From NCBI GenBank assembly GCA_022496805.1, contig CM040100.1, positions 11,871,009 through 11,935,008 of the forward strand: 64,000 nucleotides of DNA. Direction: 5' to 3'. A model generated the notes under the pieces. That model saw nothing but the letters and a program-made list of their open reading frames with translations, was not told the origin of the DNA and made no database searches. The stretch is from Pohlia nutans. Its lineage: Eukaryota; Streptophyta; Bryopsida; Bryales; Mniaceae. The position numbers and the translations under genes are program-made. Shown one piece after another: positions 22,640 to 32,960 of this stretch (position 1 is its first letter; every line of letters starts with the position of its first letter).

Positions 22640-23178
22640 AACCTCCATATTCTGGACGTTGGATGATTTTTGATGCGTCCCTTCACCACATACAATGATG
22701 TTTTTCATTCATCCAAAATTCTCTTGGTTCTTGTGCTAGTTGACTACCATTTGTACAATTATAGGAATCTTCAAAATAAGATATTGTGAATTTTCTTTTA
22801 ATAACAAAAGTGGTTTATGTCAAGTTTCATAGGAAAATACATAGGAAAATAGAAATCATTAATTTTTCCTATGTGATCAGTTTAATAACAAAAGTGGTTT
22901 ATGTGATCTGCACATTGAGATTTACAACTTTTCTTTCTATATCGTAGACAGATAGCAGTTTTGACACAAATTATTTCAAAATTTCAAGAACTTGCTATGT
23001 GTCGCTTTCAGATTGGCTGTGACATTTGAAAGAATCGACGTGGCAAGCCAAAAAGCTGACTTCATTTTCCAAGAGTGTTGGAACTATTATTAGCTTACAA
23101 TATCAACTCCATTTTTGTAATTCATCAAACATTTTATAACGCATCTTTGAAATCGGTGCATCATTTGGACTTCAAAGG
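22640..23178. mobile_element. Degraded family-E MITE, copy E3
   Basis: Shares with E1 the 'tctggacg..ggatgatt', 'gcgtcccttcaccac' and 'tttttcat.catcc' left part and the 'catcaaacattttataacg' right part; ends ACTTCAAAGGATTAG where intact copies have GGGTTAA. The middle differs. Confidence 0.55.
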
Positions 23179-23385
23179 ATTAGTGTTGCACATTCAAGGA
23201 GGGTGAAAGAGTCACAAAATATGAGCCACGATATAAAGCAAACACCCATAAATGGTAACTTAAACTTTCTAGCCTACTTTTCGTAGGAGCAGAAGGCAAA
23301 TAGTATTTTTCCTTCATAGGAAAATAGAAATCATGAAGAATGTAACTTTTTTCCATAATTTGTGTCAAAACCTTTTTTTCCATAT

Positions 23386-23824
23386 ACTACATCAAGTCTA
23401 CTTTCCAACCAAATTTGAATTATGTCAATCCAAGTTAAACTCCACCACAGAGACTTTTTCAAAGTGGATCACCTCAACATTGTTTTAGCGTTATAAAATG
23501 GCTATTTTTAGAAAATAATGATGTTCCCTCTATCATTTCTTTTTCTTTTTTGAAGTTTACAATAGATAAACCAATTTTAACTAATCACCCTAAATTTTAA
23601 ACTTTAAAAGTGAAAATTATAATTTATACAAATTTTCGAAGGTAATGTTTTAAAATTCATTAAAAAGATATCTAAAGTTCTTTTTGGGAAGCTTTGACCG
23701 TATGGGTAATTTAAAGAGATGATGCCCTACATTTTTTCTATTGAACCAAACTTCATCAAACATATGGAAGGCACATAGTATAACACATCTATGTTTTGTC
23801 CAATACCCCTCGGGCTTTTAGGGC
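23386..23824. mobile_element. TTAA-type MITE, family G, copy G2 (left end lost)
   Basis: Right end CTCGGGCTTTTAGGGC before TTAA (23825-23828). The body parallels G1 over about 440 bp. Confidence 0.6.
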
Positions 23825-24182
23825 TTAAGGAAAATGTCATTCATAGGTTATTATGAGCTTCAATGTCCTTATTGGGTTAAAAGAAGATTTCATTACAAAA
23901 AAAGAGCATCTCGTATGGATCAGATTATAAAATTTTCATATTAAATAAATTATAAGTGTCAATTTTTTATGTTTTTGTCTTTATTTATTTTTGTTTTTGT
24001 TTTTGTTTTTATGATGACCATTTTTATGTTATGAATTCTTAAATTTAAATCTTCAAACTTTTTATAGGATTATAATTGGATATTTTTCAAAGAAAATAAC
24101 TATCTATTTTAGTTACAACCAGTTAGTTGATACCCCAGTTGGCACTTGATTAATTCTCTAATATGCTCTATAAAATCCTATT

Positions 24183-24305
24183 CCCAAAAGGAAAGAGTAG
24201 TTTTGCAACATTAGCCCTTTGTCCCGTGGGCACTGGCTCATTGTCATTACAAACAAACACTTTACTTAAGTTGGCCTTGAATGAGGATTGGAATCATTAT
24301 CTATG
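24183..24305 (+). repeat. LINE/SINE-tail-like repeat, family K, copy K3 (most diverged)
   Basis: Same order of landmarks: 'gaaagagtagttttgcaac', 'ccctttgtcccgtgggcac', 'actttact', 'tatctatg'. The CCGG hairpin has decayed. Confidence 0.5.
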
Positions 24306-24379
24306 TGCTCTATAAAATGCACCTTATTTTCAATGCAAAAGATAACACCATATTAAAATTTTACACCATTTATAACGTG

Positions 24380-24443
<64 letters not shown>
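24380..24443. repeat. Microsatellite (TA)n followed by (TG)n
   Basis: About 32 bp of TA/AT alternation directly followed by about 26 bp of GT alternation. Confidence 0.9.
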
Positions 24444-24445
<2 letters not shown>

Positions 24446-25132
24446 CACCATAAATTAGTGTATACCATGAGTACAAATCAAACCCTTATTGTCAATGTTT
24501 CATTATAGATTGAATATAAAGGTAGGTATAATGGCAATATTATCTAATATGAGAGCAACAAAGTCACTTAGCTTTGGTCATTACTATCCAACGTGGATGT
24601 TGGGAGTCAAACTCTCTTTAATCCCCTAAAGTTCAATGGAGTCCAAAGTGGCGTTTTGAAGATTTTGAAGATTTGCGATTTTATGATGACTTCTATAAGC
24701 TATGTTTTACATGATTTTTATTCATTCTTCCATGAAATTCTAATAAGTGTTGCAAGAGTTATGAATGTCTTTTTTTTTTTTTTTTTTTTTTTTTTGGTTG
24801 TGTGTGTAGACCTTTAAAAAAAATCTTCTCTAAAGTTCAAGCATTATGATTTTGCAATTGGATGAAAGCACGAAAAAGTCTACCACCTCTAATACTTATG
24901 ACGATTCAACAATGCAAGAATAAATAATACATTATAAATTTTAATTTTGTAAAAAAAATTTAACAATAAAATAAAACATCTGTTCTTTTATAAAGTCTTC
25001 CAAAAAAAACTGAGAAAATGATCTTCAATAAGTAGTTATAAATTTTTTATAATGTAGAAGTGGCCAATATTGAAAAGGTAGTTACTTACCAATCAACAAA
25101 ATTGGTATAAAACAAGCAAAAAGTATACCATA

Positions 25133-25384
25133 GTACCATAGCTGGGTCGTCAAAAAATAATTTCCAAAAATGAAACGTAAAAAACCGGAAATTATGAGGA
25201 CCAAAAAAAGAAAAGAAAAGAAATTATTTTTAGTCGTATTTTGATACTTCTAAGCTATTTTGGACCATTTTGGGTCATTTGGGCAATTTTTAATCATTTT
25301 TTTCACTCATAAACAAAAATCAAGAAATTCATTTTTCAAAAAAATTAAATATTCGTCTATGGGGTGGCGACACAGCTATGGTAC
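25133..25384. mobile_element. Mariner/Stowaway-like MITE, family M, copy M1 (252 bp)
   Basis: Left end GTACCATAGCTGGGTCGTC and right end GGCGACACAGCTATGGTAC are inverted repeats, each flanked by TA (25131-25132 and 25385-25386). A relative lies at 41579-41815. Confidence 0.65.
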
Positions 25385-25713
25385 TACTTAGTTAGCTCAA
25401 TTAAAAACAATTGTTATAGAAAGACCAGTACACCTATTATAGTATTTAGTCTGAGATGCACTAATTGTTTTATAATGACTATGTTTTTTTATGTAGAATT
25501 CATAATACTACTACTAGGTATGTTTGTGGATGTTCTCCTATACAAGTAGTACCAAAATCTTCAATCTTGGTAAAAAGGTTTGCCTTGCGTAAAAAGTTAT
25601 AGCCTTGAGTAAATAGTTAGTGTGGTTCAAACTAAATACTATAATGGGTGTAGAGGTTCTTCATGACATGTAAAAATGTAAAATTCAAAGCATTCCATCC
25701 CGGGTGAAATTAA

Positions 25714-25807
25714 CCCTTAAACGTCAAAAGGGTCCTTGGAAGGCAGTCCAAAGAGCATCTCCAAAAGTCTACAGAAGCTATTGCAGACGACGACAACAAC
25801 AACAACC

Positions 25808-25838
<31 letters not shown>

Positions 25839-26173
25839 AGAAAAAATAAAAAAATAAAACAACTGCCAGCCTGCCGTCGGCGCTGGCTTACAGGCGTTGT
25901 CGCCAGTGTTTTTGCTCTTTTAAAAAAATTAAAAATGCTTTGTCTCTCTCCATAATTGTTGCCCGTTCAAAGCTCCCTCCTTCCCCCAATTCCTTCATTT
26001 GATTGTGGAGTGTTCCACAATTGTCTAATTTGGGCGTATTTGCGAAATTTTGCCTCACTATTTCATCACCTTTCTAAAGCACCAATTCATTTCAATTTTG
26101 GTTGAGAAAATATACTTTTTTCTTCATTATTCTCTCAAAACAAGCCTGTGGGACTTGGTTTGACATTTAAGGG
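25714..26173. mobile_element. TTAA-flanked MITE, family A, copy A2 (460 bp)
   Basis: Starts CCCTTAAACGTCAAAAGGG after TTAA (25710-25713) and ends TTTGACATTTAAGGG before TTAT (mutated TTAA). Contains a CAA/CAG microsatellite (25796-25840), which explains an open frame with a poly-Gln tract here; I do not take that frame as a gene. Confidence 0.7.
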
Positions 26174-28136
26174 TTATATTTGAATTTTTGACATCCCGCT
26201 AACACCTCCGGTAAATCCATTAAAAATTGAACTCGTCACAGTATAAGTGCTGGGTGTTCCTGACAAAAAAAGGTCCACCTCGGGGTGTCCTTGTTGTTGT
26301 GCAATCTGAAACAAAGTAGACTGGCAAGTCCGGCCGGGCGGAGTACGCATCCTACGTACCTACATACCTGCAATGAAATACATACATAACATTAGAACTT
26401 GAAAGTACATACTTTAATTGATTTTCACCCACTGGCCCCTTTCAAAGGCTAATTACCTGCCATGTCAGCGTTACACCATATTTTCCAATTTCTTCTGTGG
26501 TTACAGTACAGTACATGCTGCCAGTTATCTACATAATAGCATCTCCTCTGGTGCGTGAAAAATTGGGCCTGCACTACATGGCTGGTAGAGGGGCCTTGGC
26601 CGATTGGACGAAGTTCCCGCTAGTCGTAGGCCCAAAAAAAGTGTTGTAGCGCATAACATTTAGTAGTAAACGTAGGTGCTGGCCTAGCTCCTACGAAATG
26701 ATGAGGAATATAACTCATGATCATCTCATTACCGTAGTCCTAATGGGGTTGCATGTTAGAGACAGGAAGCAAAACAACAAATGAAAGCAGTTGGTCGTGG
26801 ATTAAGCCAAATGAAACCCTAAGGCAACCCCCGCTAAAGCTACTGAATGTTATGTGCATACCAGTATTCAAGCTCACGACACCTTGTGGCATGACCGAGC
26901 GTAATGAACCTATATTGGTGGCATTGACTAACGTTGCTTGGTTAGTAGTGGCTGCTTGCTACCGCTCGAACAACACTCCAATCCTTCGATAGGCTCTCTC
27001 TCTTCTAGTCGCGGCCATGGTGCAAGACATCGGCATCCTATGTGGCGGAACAATGCAGATAAGTCAATAGTCAACAAATGAATATGACATTCAAGAAATG
27101 TGGTGTATGATTGTTGACATCCTTGAAAAAACAAAATATGGTGGCTCCAATCGCTTCTATTTACCGGTCACGTTCCGTTGGGGTTACAGTTCAACTGCGA
27201 CCTTTGTGGCTACAAAAAATTTATTTTCTGTTTCTTTTGTAAAAAATTGCTATGTGGGTATAATATTTTCTATATCATAGGTGGATGAGAGGGTCGACAC
27301 ATCTGTCTCAAATATTTATTTATTTTTTGAAAAACAAACCTCCACATACGAAATATTTACAAACATTCTTCAAGATTCACTACGAAAAGGAAGATTTTTT
27401 TTGAAAAAAGAATTTCCCAAAAAATTTGACAATTTTTTTTTCCCGACCTTACCGGCCCGGTATGTACCGGTGAGACACTAGTGAGACACTAGTGAGACAC
27501 TAGTGAGACACTACCTGACACTGTACAGTACTGTACAGAAGGCCGGAGGAGTCGTCATTAGCAGGACTGTGCATACAAGTCTGCATCATTCTGACAACTG
27601 AACAGTTCAGCTGAACATACAGCACTCTTAAAATCAATACAGGAGCAGGTGATCCTCATTACTTTACAGGAGTCCGTCCATCTGATTTAAAAGAAAAGAA
27701 GTTAATTTAAGAAATTACGAAAGTAAAATAAATAAATACATACAGGTGGTATGAAACCCAAAGTGGGGTTGAAGCTCATCTTTCACAGCACTGTCTGACC
27801 TCCCTCCCCAAATGTTCCATTCCAGAATAGAGACTCCTGCCTGTTGTGGCGGCTCCTGCCATTTCTTGCTTTGCGGCTCCATATATACACAACAACAACC
27901 AGCCTGATATATCATCGTCGGTGATAGTTCACATTTTAGCTTTCTGTCGGTGTGCTACCGCCTCACCTCTGTTGCAAAAACAACCTCCTTTTTGTGCTTT
28001 CAGGTTTAACGACTGTGCCGGTTCGAACGACGTTTAGATGTTCTTGAGAGTCTTTTGGCTTCTAGGTTATGATAATCACAGACACAGAAGCTCAAGCAGG
28101 AATAATTAATATATGTATGTAGTGGAAGAAATCAAT
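26174..28136. other. Intergenic, no gene recognised; minisatellite at 27471-27514
   Basis: No supported exon. 27471-27514 has four copies of the 11-bp unit 'gtgagacacta'. The 27.8-28.1 kb part is less AT-rich and could include distal promoter sequence for the RING gene. Confidence 0.45.
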
Positions 28137-28283
28137 GGCGAGGTTTTAGCTTGTTTTCAGTTGACTGGTTATCTATCAAAGCTGTGTGTTTGAGGAAATG
28201 GGGAGGTTTTAGCTGTGTTTTCAGTTGACTGGTTATGTATCAAAGCTGTGTGTTTGGGGAAATAGGGAGGTTTTAGCTGTGTT
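28137..28283. repeat. Tandem repeat, about 64-bp unit, 2.3 copies
   Basis: Units begin 'gggaggttttagctgtg', near 28137, 28201 and 28265, and contain 'cagttgactggttat' and 'atcaaagctgtgtgttt'. About 320 bp upstream of the RING gene start codon. Confidence 0.8.
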
Positions 28284-28601
28284 GTGAAGGAGTGGTGGTG
28301 TCAAGATTGTGATTCTTGTTTGAGGTCGTTCAAAAGTTCCAATGGACGATCAGATTGGGAGCTTTAATAGTAACAGAGAGGTCACCGAGGAGGTAGCAAG
28401 CAATGCTGTATTTGTGTGACATTCTTGAGGAATGGCGTCTTCGCATGATAGACCCTAATTGTGTGTTGTAAAACCTTCGCTATAGATTGGTGTCTGGTTT
28501 GATTTATGACAGCTGAAATGCCAAGAAAGAAATGACAGTGAGCTTGAGAGAGTACTAGTTACTAAATTTGAATTAATATATGTGGGAGAGGGTACACGTT
28601 A

Positions 28602-31079
28602 TTGGACACCATGATAGGAACCCCCATTGCGTTTGGACTCACCATGATTGTGTGTTTCACACTCTTCTACTACTACTGGCGTATTCGGCAGCTGCGAGCT
28701 CGCCTTTTGTCTGTCCAATCTGCACCAGCCCACGACGACTTCCCAGTGAGTATTATTCTATCAAACTCTGTTCCAAAGTTTTGTCAGAAATTAAACCCCC
28801 TGTTTATGCATTTTTTTGGGTGTGCACAGGTGGAATTTGGAATTGGGAAGAACGTGGTGGAGACGTTTCCAACTATCAAAGCATGTGAGCTCAAGTGCAC
28901 TGCTTCGGAAGATTTACAGTGAGTGCTAGCTTTTCACCCTGGCTATAACTTCTTTCTTTTTAGGTTGGGTGTTTTAGGTTATGGTTATGTTCGTAGCTCT
29001 GACTTCAACGTGAGTGTGGCTCACCAGCTAACGATAGAGATTTATATATTATAATTACCTCAAATGAACATATTCAAGCCTAAGTGAGTGGTGTTGGAAG
29101 TCAACTTTAATAAGTAGCTCAAACACCCATGCCAGTCATGTTGTGTGATTGAATCTCAACAGACTGTAGCTGAACACTAGAAAACAGGCTTAGAGGGTGA
29201 GGATGTATATACACTAAGTTGACAAAGGTATTCACATTGAACTTAACTGTAAGTAAAACCTAGACTACTTTGAAGAGAAACCTTACGTGTGTGGATATTG
29301 TGAGCTCTTGACCGAGAGTTAATTGCTCGTGAAAATCAAATGCAAGAGAATTCTCCTTCCATTTGCTGAGCTCAAACGGAAGAGAAGTAAGCTTACATTC
29401 ATGATCGGACAGTTATCTGGTGTCATCAAGTAAGCTTACAGGAAGTTAGTTTTACAGAGCACAAGCAAAGAAACGATCAACAAGTACCCTCAGTCCGATT
29501 TGTACACGTTATATTGAAACCAAACATCTGCTTTTTTAGATGAAATAAATATGGGACAGTTCTTTATAGAACGGAAGGGAAGTAAGCTGACACGATGACA
29601 CCATGTTCGGACTAACTGGTGTCAAAGAAGCGATCAACAAGTCCGATTTGTACACGTTATATTGAAACCAAACATCTGCTTTTTGAGATGAAATAAAAGT
29701 ATAGGACTCTTGATATATTTGTTCCTGCAGGTGTCCCATATGCCTGGTGGAGTACGAGGAGTGGGAGGTTCTTAGGCAGCTGCCATTCTGCGGCCACATT
29801 TTCCACACTGTCTGTGTGGGTGCGTGGTTCGAGAAGCAGACCACATGCCCAGTGTGCCGCATGAGCATGTCCGAGCTCACGGAGTCCTTTGAAGACATCC
29901 TGTACAGGGGCCCTCGCTCGTCCGACGCTGCCGTTGTGGAGGCCGTCACTGAAACGCCATCCTGGATCCGGATCAACCGGCGCCTCCCTTTGCCTGCTCC
30001 ACCCATCCCTGAATCCACCCCGGCACCCGACACTGCTTGTACCGGGGCCTGTACATGCCATGAAACCGCCAAGACTCCGAGCTCTGAACGTGACGCTCGA
30101 GGCTCTCCAGACTTCCATGTTGTGAATATACAACAACAGACTTGCTCCAAATGCAAGTGCACTGCGAAGCACGTCAAATCCGACGATAATGCTTTGTACT
30201 CCACAACAGGTCTGACTACATTCAAACCTCTTTAATCTTGCAGCCCAACCTCTTTTCACTATGACAGTTTGAATGTGTGGAGGATATAATTCTATAACTT
30301 CAAGTCAAAAATAAAAGCCAAAGACTAGGACAGTTATTTCCGGACAGGGGGAGTAGTTTGAATGTGTGAAGGATACTCTAGAATGTCATTGTAGAGAAAG
30401 TCATATTTACCCTTGAAGGACCAAGGATTCATGGTTTTAAAATGACAGATTCAATTGATCATATTTTGAAAAATATAATTGAGATGAGACTGAATTTTAT
30501 ATCATTGAAATCAGCGAAGAACAGTGCATATGTTGGTAGAAAACAAACAAATTTGAAAAAAAGGTGGTCTACATAGAACCTACTCAAAACTACTAAAAAA
30601 AATATGAGGCCCAATTCGGGCTTCTTGGTCCTTTAGGGGTTAATGAGGTTTGAGTGTGTACACTTTCAACTCGTTATTATCACACTCTTCAATATCCATT
30701 AAATTGTGAGGTTGTACATTGGTGTGATATAAAAGAGTTTTGTATATATGTACGTGCAGACGTGCAGATCCTGATTTTCCAAACAAGCGTCCTGGAGGGC
30801 AGTGATCCCATAAGACTGGACGTGGAGCGATTTGTATCCGAAGGAGTGAGCAAAAACAAGCCTCAAGAATTACTCACAACTCAAGAATCAACAGGAGCTA
30901 CACAACCGATAGTATTGCAGGGTGCTGCTGTAAGTAGTACTAGCAGTAGTCGATGTGATTGTGATGAACCTCAAGCCACTGTAGAGGATCCTGTGTTGGA
31001 GTCTCCGCAAGGATCGTTTGAGTTCCAGCCAATTCTCACCGACACAGGTGAGTTGACTTTCAGAGCCACGACGATGTGA
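28602..31079 (+). CDS. ATL-type RING-H2 finger protein, probable membrane E3 ubiquitin ligase
   Basis: Inferred exons: 28602-28745, 28830-28918, 29731-30209, 30760-31079; all introns are GT-AG and phases agree (0, 2, 1). The product is 343 aa. Residues about 7-27 form one hydrophobic span (IAFGLTMIVCFTLFYYYW). Residues 79-120 are a complete RING-H2: CPIC, 15 residues, C-G-H-I-F-H, C106, 10 residues, CPVC, matching C3H2C3 spacing. This is the ATL layout: N-terminal anchor, then RING, then a variable tail. In this family the RING binds an E2 and transfers ubiquitin at membranes; the substrate is not visible. The RING is split right before its first Cys by intron 2. The C-terminal half is low-complexity and unrecognised. 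The last exon is least certain: if exon 3 were not spliced at 30209, the frame would stop at 30235. Confidence 0.8.
29466..29705. repeat. Direct duplication inside intron 2 of the RING gene
   Basis: 'gtccgatttgtacacgttat' and about 60 following bases occur at 29493-29555 and again at 29642-29697, each preceded by 'cgatcaacaagt'. It lies just before the exon with the RING motif. Confidence 0.75.
30420..30639. mobile_element. TTAA-type MITE, family C, copy C5, in intron 3 of the RING gene
   Basis: Left end CCCTTGAAGGACCAAGGATT; right end GGCTTCTTGGTCCTTTAGGGG then TTAA (30640-30643). The left flank is TTTA rather than TTAA. 220 bp, opposite orientation to C1. Confidence 0.7.
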
Positions 31080-31332
31080 AATTATACATACATATATAGA
31101 TTTGCCCACCGACAATCTGTGCACGTGGAAAGAAAGTTCATATACAACTTTAGAAGATAGAACTCTCACTGCAGATTTGGTTCCATGTAATTGACTATCC
31201 ATTTGTGCAAAAGTCAATACATCTATTCAGAGTTTTTTTTGGGTCCTTTACTACATTTGATCATTCTGCGAAAACCAAAATTATCCTCGGCTTGTGTTAT
31301 AGTGAATACAAGGAACTTGTAAGAGTCTTTAA

Positions 31333-31567
31333 CCCTTAAACAACAATTCCTTTCCTGATACCACACCCAAAATCTCCTCTAAAATTCCATTTTAAGCATG
31401 ATTCTGTGTTTAATTTGCTTTAGCTTTATTCTAAAGAAGTATAGATCTCTCTAAGGTGCTCGGTTTGGAATTTTAAAAACCCCATTTGGTGCAATGGTGT
31501 AGAAGTTATGAGCAAGATTCTCCCAAACTAAAACCAAGCCCGTGGGGCTGGCATTGTCGTTTAAGGG
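31333..31567. mobile_element. TTAA-flanked MITE, family A-like, copy A4 (235 bp)
   Basis: TTAA at 31329-31332 and 31568-31571; starts CCCTTAAACAACAATTCC and ends GCATTGTCGTTTAAGGG with the family's 'cccgtggggctgg' signature. Interior otherwise distinct. Confidence 0.7.
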
Positions 31568-31571
31568 TTAA

Positions 31572-31899
31572 CCCCTAAACGTACCAACCCTTTGAACTTG
31601 AACAGAAGTAGATCCTAGCCTCAAAAGTAGATATTAGCATGACTCAGATGTACATGAGGTGTACATGAGAGGACCATTGCAAGTCTAAAATCTACCCAAC
31701 AAATTTGACATACTTGTAGTTGGAGGCCTCTCCAATATTATCAACAGCTCCCCATCACGAGAGATTTATTGTAATTGGTAGAGAATTTAATAGGCTTACA
31801 AAGATGACTTGGATGAAAGTCATCCAAGGTTGTATGAGAAAGTTGCAAGGCTTTGAATTTGTTCGTGATCTAGTTTTTGGACGCTGGAATGTTTAGGGG
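31572..31899. mobile_element. TTAA-flanked MITE, family B, copy B2 (328 bp)
   Basis: Starts CCCCTAAACGTACCAACCC immediately after the TTAA that ends A4, and ends GACGCTGGAATGTTTAGGGG before TTAA (31900-31903). The two elements share one TTAA. Confidence 0.75.
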
Positions 31900-31903
31900 T
31901 TAA

Positions 31904-32960
31904 ATGGCTATGGAATTTCTTGAGCCAATTGTTCTGGACCTCATCTTGTTAACATTCTGGCTGTGGCTTTGAATGTCTACAGACAATAGAATATGTCGCA
32001 ATGAGATTCATGATTGTACTTTCTTTGTGTGTTAGTGTAAAATTAATGGCTTTGCCATTGGGACATACTTGAGCACAAAATGGGGGGGCAAGTTTACACA
32101 TAATGGGGGACAAGTTTACACATAATGTGGGGCAAGTACACTTGGAAAGTACACACGTAGAATTGCTAATAAACCAACAGGTTGTTTTTAGCTTTGCTAG
32201 TGCTAAAGAAAAGTTGCTAAGTGGAATTTTATTTGTATTTTTTTAATCGTAGAACTGGGAAACATTGGAAATTGATTAGTATGACATATAGATGAACCAT
32301 GAATATGTTTCACAGACTGAAGCCATTTAAGTATGTGTCAGAATTTCAATTGTAGGGTTGTTATCAAATTGGGCACAAAATGATTCTTCTTTCTTCAAAG
32401 TATATTCTATAAGGCAGGTTGGGAGCAGGCAATTTTTTATGGCACACAGTAGGGTGAGCGACACGCGAGTCACTGGACGAGAGAGTATCCAAAGTGGCAA
32501 TTTTTTTTTCGTTCACGGGGAAGAAGTGGCTACTTTGCCAACCGCATCTGGCGTCACCGGCGACTGATTCAACTCGAATTTTAATTTTTTTTTTTAGAAT
32601 TGGTGTCCACTGTGGCGAGGTGAATGAAAATTTCTATGTACTACTTGCGATTCCAGCGCCTCCCAAGTAGTAAAAACGGCGATTCACATCATTCATCAAA
32701 ACTTGGAGACCAGGTACAAAAATCACAGAAAATCACGAAAAGCACGAAAATCACAGAAAATCACGAAAATCACGGAAAGCACGAAAATCACAAAAAACAC
32801 GAAAATCACAGAACAGTTGTATTCTCTGCTAAGGGGAGTTGAACCCCAGGCAGAATCGGCCCTGCCCGGTGTAGGTAGCAGATCCATCACCCCACCCACG
32901 TTAGTTAATATGTTATGAATTTGAAATCAAATACTCGCCGATATGGTGAAAACAGAGCAC
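31904..32960. other. Intergenic 3' flank of the hAT gene with two tandem repeats
   Basis: 32083-32150 repeats a 26-28-bp unit around 'ggggcaagtttacacataat'. 32716-32815 is an array of a roughly 10-bp unit (AAAATCACGA variants). 32836-32851 has a B-box-like GGTTCAACTCC on the minus strand. No exon supported. Confidence 0.5.

Noticed and set aside
25704..25955. Frame with a poly-Gln tract
   Set aside because: It begins in the end of MITE A2 and the Gln run is a CAA/CAG microsatellite of the element.
28761..28829. Read-through of intron 1 in the RING gene
   Set aside because: The frame is open, but the insertion between anchor and RING is unlike the family and both splice sites are good.
29536..30259. 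Long minus-strand frames of 200-229 codons opposite the RING exon
   Set aside because: They lie antisense to a GC-rich exon with a clear RING-H2 on the plus strand and have no recognisable motif.
32716..32815. Possible CRISPR-like array (regular short repeats)
   Set aside because: Units of about 10 bp without spacers in a eukaryotic context; a simple tandem repeat.
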